NCBI GenBank assembly: GCA_900544545.1
Contig: UQVY01000011.1
Location: 4,449-68,448, forward strand
Length of the DNA stretch: 64,000 nt
Source: an uncultured Eubacteriales bacterium
GTDB lineage: Bacteria > Bacillota > Clostridia > Christensenellales > CAG-314
Reading direction: 5' to 3'
Of this stretch, positions 25,164 to 35,500 are shown piece by piece. A program made the translations under genes and the position numbers. Numbering within the stretch: the first letter of the stretch is position 1; each line of letters begins with the position of its first letter. The notes beneath the pieces were generated by a model. The model was not told where the DNA came from, ran no database searches, and was given only the letters and a program-made list of their open reading frames with translations.

Positions 25164-27128
25164 TTACATCTTCTTCTTTTTCTTGCAGGCGACTGCGATA
25201 AACGCTGCCGCTGCGGGAAGGGTAATCAGCGCGGCTAAGCTTCCGAAACTTCCGCCGCAGCTTGAAATGCTTCCAAATAAGCTTTTGATTACGGTGTTTT
25301 CGTTGCGTTTACGTCCGCACACCGAACATCCTTCGTGCTTTATTCCGTTGCTGAACATCGTTGCGGGTTTGTCTATAACCCATTCGAAGGTATGTTCGTT
25401 TTGAGCAACGGCGTCGCCTTCCACGCATTCCAGCCAATGGAAGTTCCCGTCCGATTTCCAACCGTCTTTAAGTTCGTGATTTTTGACGGAAGAATCGCTC
25501 TGAGCGGAGTTGGCTTTTGCCGAAACGACCATAAGCAGGCTTCCTCTGTAGACGTTTGGTAAGTGCGCGTGCCAATCGTTTCTGCCGTCGCTGAAATAGG
25601 AAACGACGGTATGAATTCCGCCCCAAAGCTGATTGCCGTACTTATAACCTTCGTCGTTCTTCTTCCATGTGAGGTGGCTTGCGTCCTTTCCGCTGAACAT
25701 CGCGCAGCAAACGTAATAATACCAGAGGCTGCCCGAAGTCTTGGACTGTGTCCAGACGTTGCTGGAAACGAAGTTGCAGCTTTCGTCAAAACGATCCTTG
25801 CCTTCCGAATCCGTAAGCCGCGTGAAGTTGCCGTGCTGTTCGCCGAAGAAGATGTCGTAAAGACTTACGTGCGTCGTCGAACCTTTGGGGTTGTAGTCGT
25901 CGTAAATGTTCTGATATTCGGAAGCGGTGATACCCACCTTTCCTTTGAGAGCGCCGGAAGCTACGGTGTAAATGGGTTCCCAGTACTTATTTACGGTGGT
26001 TTCGCTCGAACTTCTGTAATTCTCGTGTCTGCCGGCTTTCTGGAATTGCTGTCCGAGATTCTGATTGACTACTTCCGTGTACATAACGGCCTCGTGTCCC
26101 GGAACCTGATAGTGGCGGAGGTTATCGGGAAGACGTTTAACCGACGTGGATTCGATATATTCGTTTATCTTAGCGAGCTGAGAAGTAAGTTTATTAAGCG
26201 TGCTTCTGAGAATGTTAGGATCGTTTTCGGGATTATCGCGAACGTATTCTTCCATTCTTTCAACGAGAGAAGTCTGCATAAGACTTGCCGAGGAAATATA
26301 AAGATTTATAAGAGAATTCCAGTATTCTTCACGCATAGTGTAACCTTGATGTTCCCACTTATTTACGCGCAAATCGTATTTATTCATAAGATTCAGGGAA
26401 ATACATTCGGTTTTGTCAAGAAGATAGTTATTGGAAAGAAGTTTGTTGCCCAGTTCGAGAACGGCGTCGTCGTAGGTGCTTATTCCGTTGGCGTTAAGTT
26501 CGGAAGCTTTGGAAGTTCCACCGATAGCCCACAAAAGAACCTGTTTTCTTCCGTTTTCTTCCTTTCCTTCCGCAACGTTTACGAGTGCGTCGAGATAAAT
26601 GGACGTTCTGTTATAGAGAGAACCTTCGCCGAGATCCATCATTTTTGCGATTGCGTCGAGCGTGGATTTATCTTCGAGCATATTCTTTATTTCGTTGATT
26701 TTGTGTAAAGTTTCGTCCTGTTTCTTTTCCACTTCGGCAATAGCGTTCAGAATCTTTTCGGTGTCGCTTTCTTCCGTTCCGAAGATAAGTCCCATAAATT
26801 CCTTGCTCGCCCAGTTGGTGATTTTGGTCTGGCTTTTGTTAAGAACGGAATTGAAAGTCTTTTTCAGAAGATTCATAACGACGTCGCTTGCAAGCCCATT
26901 GGTTTGCGAACTTAAAAAATCGTTTTCTGCAGCTCTTTCGAGAATTTCCGCGTTGATAATTTCGAGTTCGGGGTCGCTTGATGCGTCCGCAGATTCTTCC
27001 GCATAAACGACGGTTTCAGCCAAATTTTCGTCGCTTAAAACCGCCGCGCCCGAAAGCGGAGCCGTAACGAACAGCAAACTTAACGCTACGAGCAAAAATG
27101 CCGATAAGTACGCAATCTTATGTTTCAT
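25164..27128 (-). CDS. Large secreted, C-terminally membrane-anchored protein
   Basis: A 654-residue protein with no recognised domain. The N-terminal signal peptide (KIAYLSAFLLVALSLLFVTAPLSGAA) is clear. Residues about 85-160 are coiled-coil-like (SDTEKILNAIAEVEKKQDET), and the rest is mixed. A Cys pair (GCSVCGR) lies near the C-terminus. The end is ISSCGGSFGSLAALITL plus a further hydrophobic stretch and KKKKKM, i.e. a Cys-Gly motif, a helix and a basic stop-transfer tail as in surface-sorting signals. RBS AAGGAGG lies 8 nt before the ATG. The gene is intact. Confidence 0.75.
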   Translation of the reverse strand: MKHKIAYLSAFLLVALSLLFVTAPLSGAAVLSDENLAETVVYAEESADASSDPELEIINAEILERAAENDFLSSQTNGLASDVVMNLLKKTFNSVLNKSQTKITNWASKEFMGLIFGTEESDTEKILNAIAEVEKKQDETLHKINEIKNMLEDKSTLDAIAKMMDLGEGSLYNRTSIYLDALVNVAEGKEENGRKQVLLWAIGGTSKASELNANGISTYDDAVLELGNKLLSNNYLLDKTECISLNLMNKYDLRVNKWEHQGYTMREEYWNSLINLYISSASLMQTSLVERMEEYVRDNPENDPNILRSTLNKLTSQLAKINEYIESTSVKRLPDNLRHYQVPGHEAVMYTEVVNQNLGQQFQKAGRHENYRSSSETTVNKYWEPIYTVASGALKGKVGITASEYQNIYDDYNPKGSTTHVSLYDIFFGEQHGNFTRLTDSEGKDRFDESCNFVSSNVWTQSKTSGSLWYYYVCCAMFSGKDASHLTWKKNDEGYKYGNQLWGGIHTVVSYFSDGRNDWHAHLPNVYRGSLLMVVSAKANSAQSDSSVKNHELKDGWKSDGNFHWLECVEGDAVAQNEHTFEWVIDKPATMFSNGIKHEGCSVCGRKRNENTVIKSLFGSISSCGGSFGSLAALITLPAAAAFIAVACKKKKKM

Positions 27129-27278
27129 AGTAGTTTCCTCCTTTTTGTTGTGAGTCGAGTATGTTTTTTTGAGTATGTTTTTGTTTTAAGTTTTTTTAGT
27201 TTGTGCGTGTGTTTGTGTCCGTTACATATGTCGGTAGTTTTTGTGGTTATTATAAACGTTTGTGTTTATTTGTAATTA
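27129..27278 (-). promoter_or_regulatory. Upstream region of the secreted protein
   Basis: AT-rich leader with a short direct repeat (GAGTATGTTTTTTT twice, about 27,153-27,180) between the ribosome binding site and the PNPOx stop. The promoter is probably here but I cannot pick one -10/-35 pair with confidence. Confidence 0.35.
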
Positions 27279-27659
27279 TTATTTATACTTACATGTCCTG
27301 AATTTACCGTCGATCCAGAAGGTTGCTTCGATAGTGTGGAATTTCGGCAGACGGAACTTCGGATCGTCCAGTCCCTTTGGAAAGAAGGGGCGGTGTTCTT
27401 CGCTCCATATGCGCTCCTGCTTATTGCGGTCGGTTATAAATTCCACGTTGCCTATAAGCGTTACGCTGTTCCTCTCTGAAAAATAACAAACGCTCGCCTT
27501 CGGATTATGCTCGAAATGCGTGGCTTTTCCGCTTAAAGCCGAGCGCTTGGACGTAATGAAATAAATGTCTTTGAATCCGTCGTTCTCTGCCTTACCCATC
27601 ACGCAGGTGCGCGGATAGCCTTTTTCGTTTATTGACGTCAACGTCGCAACGTTATCTTT
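27279..27659 (-). pseudogene. Pyridoxamine 5'-phosphate oxidase-like protein, 5'-truncated
   Basis: The frame KDNVATLTSINEKGYPRTCVM is the normal beginning of the FMN-binding beta-barrel of PNPOx-like general stress proteins, lacking roughly the first 15-20 residues. The rest (FITSKRSALSGKATHFEHNPKA, VCYFSERNSVTLIG, RFFPKG-like segment) is complete to the stop at 27279. No ribosome binding site is seen at the junction with the GNAT gene. A shorter protein from the ATG-like codon at 27641 is possible, so low expression cannot be ruled out. Confidence 0.75.
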
Positions 27660-28044
27660 CGTAGAAGCCCGTATGATCCGTGAGCAGATAAATGGGGGTA
27701 ATTCCTTTGGACTTCATATCTTCCATGACCATATCGAGCAGATGGCCCGCAATTCCTTTGCAACGATAGTCTTTTTCAGTATAAACTGTGCAAACGTTTG
27801 GCGTAAAGTCTTTTCGGTCGTGGAAGTCGTTTTCAATAACGCCCATACCGCCTATAATTTTATCGTTATCCAAGCAAAGATAGCAACCGTATTCTGTTTC
27901 TCCTACGAGATAGGCGTTCATACAGTCAAGATACGCCTTAGTCGAAACGCTCCATTTGCTGTGAAAACACTCGGCGGCGGTTTGTTTCGGTTCCGGACGC
28001 TCCCTTATTAATATACGTATAGTTTTCCATATTCCTCTCCGCAA
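27652..28044 (-). pseudogene. GNAT acetyltransferase, frameshifted and 3'-truncated
   Basis: The core EYGCYLCLDNDKIIGGMGV, VYTEKDYRCKGIAGHLL (acetyl-CoA loop) and YLLTDHTGFYER is typical GNAT. The homology stops at FYER, where a TAA follows, and the normal last 20-25 residues are gone. At the 5' end the best start (GGAGAGG then ATGGAAAACTATACG near 28,025) is one base out of frame with the GNAT core. Two lesions support a pseudogene. Its 3' end is joined directly to the 5'-truncated PNPOx gene. Confidence 0.8.
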
Positions 28045-28054
28045 ATTGCTTAGC

Positions 28055-28295
28055 CTCGGTTTCTTTGCTCGAGTTCCGAACCCTGACGAACGGTTGCAGC
28101 AATTAAAATCAAGCCAAAGCCCGGCGTAATGATACCCGTATCGTCAAATCCGTTTCAATCCGAAAGATTATTTTTTAGCAGATACCGTCTGTAATTGCCG
28201 CAGATACGACAGCCGAAACAATTTGCGTAATTCCGAGCCGCTTTATTCCGTCTGCACCTGCGTTTGTAAAAGGTGTTCCTTCTTTTAGTTACGGT
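28055..28295 (-). pseudogene. DUF2975-like membrane protein remnant
   Basis: On the minus strand the frame KEGTPFTNAGADGIKRLGITQIV resembles the first half of a DUF2975 protein. It stops after ITDGIC and the likely end (GFGLILIAATVRQGSELEQ) continues in another frame. No start is visible. I infer a frameshifted remnant; the family call is from memory of the pattern and moderate in confidence. Confidence 0.5.
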
Positions 28296-28344
28296 AATTG
28301 GCTATAAAGAACGTAATGCGATTTATATAGCTTTATGCCTAAAT

Positions 28345-28373
28345 AATATAGCACATGTTCGTGTATCTGTCAA
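28345..28373 (-). promoter_or_regulatory. Promoter overlapped by a palindrome
   Basis: On the minus strand TTGACA (28368-28373), 17-bp spacer, TATATT (28345-28350). It points at the DUF2975/GNAT/PNPOx remnants. A perfect 8-bp inverted repeat ATCTGTCA-N9-TGACAGAT (28365-28389) covers the -35 box and is a candidate repressor site. Confidence 0.7.
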
Positions 28374-28770
28374 GTAAAACCTGACAGATTAAAGTAATTG
28401 GTATATACTTGACTTGTTCCGGATTTTTGCGGACATTTTTTGCTTGCGACAATTCCGCGGACAGAGTAATTACGATAATGTTTTATATGGAGAAAGAAAT
28501 GCACGATTTACTTTGGACTCCGTTGAAAGAATCGAAAAGACGGAAACGTATGCTTTTATGCAGTATGTAAACGAAAAGAAAGTATATATAAATAACGAAC
28601 AAAGACGGGTGAGCGAAAATTTCTCGGTCGCCCGTTTACGAACTCGCTGTTTACTCTGTTTTGATTTAATATTCTTGAAATTACCCAAGAGTATCTAACA
28701 TTTGTCGCTTTTTTTTTGACGGAAAGAGTCGTAGTTTTATAATTTACTAAAATTTTCCACGAAAAAACAC
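28374..28770. other. Intergenic interval, no supported gene
   Basis: A 94-residue plus-strand frame (28414-28698) has no ribosome binding site and no known pattern. A weak hairpin (ACGGG...CCCGT, 28605-28635) is seen. Otherwise AT-rich spacer. Confidence 0.5.
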
Positions 28771-28799
28771 TTGACAAAGGTTAAAAATAGTTGTAAAAT
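28771..28799 (+). promoter_or_regulatory. Promoter of MarR gene 1
   Basis: TTGACA (28771-28776), 17-bp spacer, TAAAAT (28794-28799), about 75 nt before the MarR start. Confidence 0.8.
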
Positions 28800-28875
28800 T
28801 ATAACTGTAATAAAAATACATTTACATAAGATGCGGCGGAGTTCGAATAATTCGGCTGTATAAGGAGGTTGTTAA

Positions 28876-29346
28876 TTGGATAAAGAGTTTTATGAAAAAT
28901 TAGATTGGAATGTTGAATCTATGAGAACGATACTTATCCGAAAGTATCAAAGGGTATTCAACCTGAAGGAACAGTCCGAATGCGTAGAAATCATGTCGTT
29001 GACTCCCGCAGAGCGCAAGACTATCGCGTCATTATTTTATGAAGGCGGACAAACCGTTCAGATGCTTTCAAAGCTGACATTTATGGAAAAAGCCAATGCG
29101 TCGAAGATTATCTCTTCGCTTGAGAATAAAGGATTTGTTGAGCGCAGTGTAGATAAAAAAGACAGGCGTTATACGCTTGTGACGATCAGCAAGCAAGGGA
29201 GAGAGCTTATAGATAAATTTAACGAAGAAGGCTTGAGCAGAATAAAGAAAGTGTTGGAAGCAAATCTTACGGACAACGAAATCGTCGAAATCAACGATTG
29301 CGCCGCAAGAATTTACGAAATCTTCAAAAAGATAAAAATCGATTAA
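28876..29346 (+). CDS. MarR family transcriptional regulator (locus 1)
   Basis: A 156-residue winged-helix regulator. The recognition region is TVQMLSKLTFMEKANASKIISSLENKGFVERSVDKKDRR, with the wing basic DKKDRRYTLV, a typical MarR fold. The start is TTG (MDKEFYEKL) with AAGGAGG 7 nt upstream. The gene has its own promoter and is followed by a tandem 18-bp repeat and then, 187 nt later, by the first giant subtilase in the same orientation. It probably controls that gene; the target is inferred from position. Confidence 0.88.
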   Translation: MDKEFYEKLDWNVESMRTILIRKYQRVFNLKEQSECVEIMSLTPAERKTIASLFYEGGQTVQMLSKLTFMEKANASKIISSLENKGFVERSVDKKDRRYTLVTISKQGRELIDKFNEEGLSRIKKVLEANLTDNEIVEINDCAARIYEIFKKIKID

Positions 29347-29371
29347 AAAATAAAAATCGATTAAAAAATAA
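29331..29371 (+). repeat. Tandem 18-bp repeat over the MarR stop codon
   Basis: ATAAAAATCGATTAAAAA occurs twice in tandem, the first copy covering the end of the MarR gene (KIKID stop). It may be a simple duplication; an operator role is possible because ATCGAT is palindromic. Confidence 0.6.
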
Positions 29372-29532
29372 TATGAATAATTTACTATACCATTCTAAAA
29401 ATTGGAATGGCTTTGTTTTTGTATGATTTTTCAGTCGATTAAAATGAACAAATATAAGCAGATATAATTTTAAGATACTTTCCTCTGAGAAAAAGAGGAG
29501 TATATATAACAATAAAAAGGAGTGAAAAGAAG

Positions 29533-32500
29533 ATGAAAACGAAAGTGAAAGGGATTCGTTGTTTAGTGATTTTGTTGGCTTGTCTTATTCTTGTTTTGTC
29601 GCTTGCGGCGTGCGGAAACAGGAATGCAAACCGGACGACACAAAACAATAGGTTAAGCTTCACACAGAACAGATCCGGTTTTTCAATCGAAACCTTCGAT
29701 GAAGAAAACACGGTCGAACGTAAAGGGTATTCCGACGGTGATATAGTTAACGCCATAGTTTTGGTCAATGAAAAATCGCTTGCGGAATCTTGTTTGGAAA
29801 GAAAAAACACTTGCTCGCTGAGCGAATATGCAAAAAGTGCCGAAGGACAGACGCTGGTAGAGGCTATGCTTTCCGAGCAGGATACGGTTATCGATAATCT
29901 GTGCAAAAGCGAAACGGAATGCAAGATAAAGCAAAGATACACAACGCTTTTTAACGGATTTTGCATACAGGTGAGATACGGAAGCACCGAAAGAATTCGC
30001 CGCATGGAAGGTGTGTCGGAGGTTTTGATATGCGAAACGTTCGAGATCCCCACAACGTATCAGACCGAAGTTTTTGTGAATGCCGTAACCGGTATGCTTA
30101 AAAACAAATCGAGTTATCAGGGGGAAGGAATGGTCGCGGCGGTTATCGATTCCGGTCTTGACTATACCCACAGTGCATTTATGACCATGCCGGAATGCGG
30201 TGAAATGCTGAAGAGCGATATATCCGATATATCGGAATATCTGATGGCAAATTATGGCTACGGCAACGATTTTGGCGGCGAAGATTTGTATATGAACCCG
30301 AAAATCGTATATGCTTTTGATTACGCCGATAATGATACGGATGTTAAAGTTGCTGTCGAAGATTCTATGGGTTTGATGAAGATGGATAGTTCCAGTTTAT
30401 ATCACGGAACGCACGTTGCAGGAATACTGGTCGGTAACGACGAGGTGATTCGGGCAGCGGCTCCCGAAGCGCAGCTTGCATTTATGAAGGTTGCAAGCGA
30501 CAAGACTGGAAGCATGGCTATGAACGATATTCTGGCAGCCGTTTCGGACGCGTGTATGTTGGGCGTAGACGTAATCAATATGAGCTTGGGCAGCGATTGC
30601 GGACCGGTCGAATACGTCAACCCGGCATATGATATTGTTAACAGGGTATATGCCGTTACAGAAAAACTCGGTATTGCTCTTTGTGTTTCTGCCGGAAACG
30701 CGTCCTTTGCGCCCAACAGTTATGGTGCAACAAGACAACACTCTTCGGCGTCCGCTCCCGATAACGGAGTAATAGGTTTTCCGTCAAGCTCTCCCGCTGC
30801 GCTGAGCGTAGGGTCCTCGATGCACATTTCCGCGCCGGTGGTTGTTCTTAACGGAGAAAGAGTTCCCGTTTATAACGTGGGCTTCGAAGAGGGCGGCGTA
30901 CAGTGGCATTCGGATATTTTGTCCAAGCTTGACGGTATGTTCGACTATGAGCTTGTTCCGGAGTACGGAAGTCTGGAATCAGATTACGAAGGTCTTAATC
31001 TTCGCGGTAAAATTGCGGTTGTAAATAACGAAAAAAATGTAAATGAAACAGAGATAAACAAAAAAGTAGAGCTTGTGAAAAATGCAGGCGCAGTAGGAGT
31101 TATATTCTTTTTCTCCGAAGGTAGTATTAAAAACATCATTCTGGATACCGATTATCCTGCGGCTGTTCTTCCGTCCGAATTCATAGATAGAATAACGGAA
31201 AACCCCGTCGGAAAAATCGTTTTCAACAAAAAAGACGCCATTTATAATATGTCGGAATTCTCTTCATGGGGACCTACCTCGGATTTGGATATAGGAATCG
31301 ACATCTCCGCCCCCGGAAGCGATATCTGGTCGTCTATGCCGACGGCATATGTCGATATAGGAGGACAGCCGTATCCGTATGCGTACCTGTCGGGTACAAG
31401 CATGGCCTCCCCCAACGTTTCGTCCGCATATATTGTCGTATCTCAGTACGTTAAAGAAAAATATCCGGAGCTTACGAACAGAGAAAGAGTCGAGCTTGTA
31501 AACAGACTTATAATGAGTACTGCGGAAGAAATGGTAAAGCTTGACGGAACGCCGTTTTCTCCCAGGCATCAGGGAGCCGGTGTCGTTAATATTGAAAATG
31601 CCGTTAAAACCAAGGCATATCTTTCCGTAATCGGAAGCAATCGCGTTAAACTCAATCTCGGCAGCGACATCCAAAAAGAAGGAATATACACGCTGAGCTT
31701 TAATCTTGTGAATACGAGCGACAGCAGCCTGCGTTACAGGATAGACGTAAAAGCTATAACCGAACAGATTTTAGACGGTTGTATGATGAATAATTCATAT
31801 GCGCTCAGGGGCACGGAGTTCAGGATAACGGTAAAAAACGGAAGTCTTGACGGAGATGTCGTAACGGTTGACGGAAAAGAAACGGCAAAAATCAAGGTCG
31901 TTGTTGTTCTTTCGGAAGAAGATAAAGCGTATATGAACGAAAATTTCGCAAACGGTATTTATGTGGAAGGATTCGTTAAGCTTTATGCTTTGGAGGACGG
32001 AATAGACCTTTCCATTCCGTACATAGCCTTTTTCGGCGATTGGGACAGAGTTCCTTTGGTAGAGGAAAATGGTATAGAGATTTTTTTGAGGTCGCTTAAT
32101 CCGAATGGCAATTACGGAAAATTTCCCATCCATCCCCGCAACGTAGAAAACGGCTTCGAAATTCCCGAGGTAGATAATGAGCACATGGCATTGGGAAATG
32201 GCTTCCTGGTTTATTCCGATGAACAGAGTGTTAAAAATATAGGCTTTGACTCGATAGTCCTTCGGCTCAGAAGAAATGTGGAATATATGACGCTTTCGCT
32301 GGTTGATCCCGAAAATGATACGCTCTTTTTTGCGATGCAGGGGTACGATTTAAGAAAAGCTCCGTATAATCCTTCCATTAGTTTGGTAGATATATCGGTT
32401 TTAGGCGATAATATGCTTATGGCAAACAACCAGACAATGGTGTTCAAAGTAAGGATATATCAAAATCTTAAAAAAGATATTTATACTGAGGAAGAATTCC

Positions 32501-35500
32501 CGATCTTTATAGATATGGACGCACCCACGCTGATTGATGCGGCTTACCGTGAGGAGAATGGAAGAAAGTATCTCGATTTTGAGCTTTTTGATAATCATTT
32601 TCTCTGTTATATGCGTGTGTTTGACGGAAATATGAAAAAACAAAAGGCGTTGAGCAAATGTATTCCGATTTATAATGCGCAGAAAAATACAGTTAACAAC
32701 GTTACTCTCGATATAACCGATTACTATGAAAGCAGAACGAACGACACGCTGACAATCAGATTCTGCGATTACGCGGGAAATCCCATCGAATACGATTTCC
32801 GTTTCGGTGAGTCCGAAGAAACGGTGAACAGCAATAATCGGTATCAGGATTCAGTACAGAATATTGCAAAAAACGATCAATATGCGGTGATGACTTCCAC
32901 GATGAAGTTTTCTGCAGGTAACGTTAAACCGTTATCGGAGGACGAACCCGAATTCGTAGTGGAAGACGGCGTTTTGAAGAAGTATAACGGTAAAGGCGGA
33001 GAGGTTGTTATTCCGGACGATGTTTCGGTCATTGCGGAAAACGTGTTCTACGGCAATAAAACGATAACGAAGCTTATCCTTTCGGAAGGCGTTACGGAAA
33101 TCTCGAAAAATGCTTTCGCGTTTTGCAGCGAATTAACGGAGATTGTTTTTAACGGCAATCTGAAAAAAATCGGCGAAGCGTCGTTTGCTATGACGCAAAA
33201 ACTTGAAAAGGTCAATTTTGAAGCCCTTGAAAAAATCGAATCGATTAAATCGAAAGCATTTTTGGCGGCAGGCTTGAAGGAGCTTACCATTCCCGAAAAT
33301 TTCGGAAGTATTACACTGGAGTATCTGTCGTTTTCTCTGATGCAGAAGCTTCAGAGGCTTACGATAAACGCGCCCATAAAGCTTCAGGGAACGTTTATTT
33401 ATCTGCCCGAATTGCTGACAGTAGATTTCAACGAGCAGATTTCAAGCGATTTTTCATGGAGCAATCCGTTTGCTCAGAAGTTGGATTTCATAGCTCTCGA
33501 TAAACTGATTACGGTCAACGTGAACGTAGACGTCAAAGAGTTCGGATTAAACAATACATCGGACTCCGTCGCTTCGATGTTCGTAAGTTGTCCTGCACTC
33601 AGGGAAGTTAATTTTTACGGAGAGGTAGAAAAATTCGGCAGCAAACCGCACTCCTTTTATGTGGAAAGCATTTTTTCGGATTGCGCCGCGCTTGAATCAG
33701 TGGTTTTCCATAAAAAGCTCGGAATGGTTCAGCAGAAGATAGCGCCCGCTTCGTTGTCTGCAAAATTCGTAGTTCCCGAAACCAATTCTTTCAATACGGT
33801 CGATGAAAGCGGAGTGCTGTACGATAAGGATAAAACATGGATGATAATGCCTCCCGCATGGGATTATGAAGGCACGTTCGTCGTTCCCGAAAGTGTATGT
33901 AAGCTTGCCGACGCACAGTTTTCCGACGGATTGTATGCGAAAGCAGAATATACGTGTTCCGTAACCGAAGAGGAGTACTCCGTATCTGTGAAGCTGAATT
34001 ATGAGCTTCCCGATAGGGAAATACATCTTACGGGAGTAAAGCTCAACGACAATATTACGGTTATACCTAAGTACTGCTTTATGAACTGTACCGGCTTAAA
34101 GAGTATGGACAGCATAGATTGGAACGGGGCAAAGATTAATTACTACGGTGAGAACGCTTTCTATAATTCTATTCGCAATTTGGTGTTCCCCGATGACGGA
34201 GATGAAATATACGTTGCCGGTTATTTTGACGGCGACGCCAACCTTGAAAGCGTTGTATTCCCGAGAAAAACAAAATTTGCGACCTCGTGGGAGGATGTAC
34301 GGGAGCCGTCTTTTGCTGAATGCATCAATCTGAAATATGTGGATTATCCGCTTAATTACGACGTAATTGGTCGCGACAATTTCAAAAACTGCTATAACCT
34401 CGAAAAGATAAGATTCAACGGTATTATAATCAGTAGCGGAAGCTTTGTTAACTGTTACAACTTAAAGGAGATAGAGGATTGGGGCGATCTTGACAAGAGA
34501 TATATTTCTCCGACAAGACCGGTGCCCGGCTACGGAATGTTCGATAATCCTTACGTATTGGAGATGGGATCTTTTAGTGATTGCTATGCTCTCGAAAGCT
34601 TCAAGCTCCCCGGTACTATAATGAGCAGGTACGGTTATGACAGTATGGAATATCTGGTAAACTGTACGTCTCTCAGAACGATTGAGATCGGACGCGATTT
34701 TGAAGGAGTAGGTTACTATTTTATGGGTAATATCGGTTTAAAGGAGTTTTCAATTGACAGATTATTCCCGGGTTGCCCTATTGAAGACTTTATTATAGAG
34801 GAGGGCAATGCGTATTACTCGAGTATCGACGGATCTATTTATAATGCGGATGGCAGTGAGCTGCTGTACTATTCGCCGTATAAGAAGGCGGAGGAGCTGA
34901 TTCTTCCGGAATCGTGCCTGTCAATTGCTTCCGAATCGGAAACTCTTAGATTGTCATGGGAAAATATAGCAAAGCAGGGCAAAAACTACAGAGGTATATT
35001 CGAGGATAATACGAGCCTGAAGAAGGTAACTGCCTTATCGGTAACAAGCATCGGTGCTTATGCTTTCCGTAATTCCGTGATAGAAAAAATCGAAATGCCG
35101 TTGCTCGACGTTATAGGAGTAGCTGCTTTCGAGAATTGCACAAGACTCGTAAGCTTCGATTTAAATAATCTGCACGAAATCGATGAAAACGCATTTAGAA
35201 ACAGCGGTTTGCGTGAAGTAAATCTCAATAACGTGGCGTATGTTTTCAGTTACGCTTTCCGTGGCTGCAGTCAGCTTGAAAGGGTTACCTTAGGAAACTG
35301 TGAAGGCTTTAATTTTGCGCAGGCATTCTATCAGTGCGACAATATTGAAGAAATCGTTCTTACCGATGAATGCAGAGCGTTTGTTATAACGGACGGAATC
35401 CTTTATAATGCCGAGCAGACCATACTTTACAGGAGCATCAGAGATAAGAACGCCGAAAAATACGACCTGATTATTCCCGACGACGTAAAGATCGTAAGTC

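Noticed and set aside
25563..26708. 381-aa plus-strand open frame
   Set aside because: It is the antisense of the secreted protein gene; no ribosome binding site and no known pattern, and the minus-strand protein has a clear signal peptide.
28414..28698. 94-aa plus-strand frame
   Set aside because: No ribosome binding site and random-looking composition.
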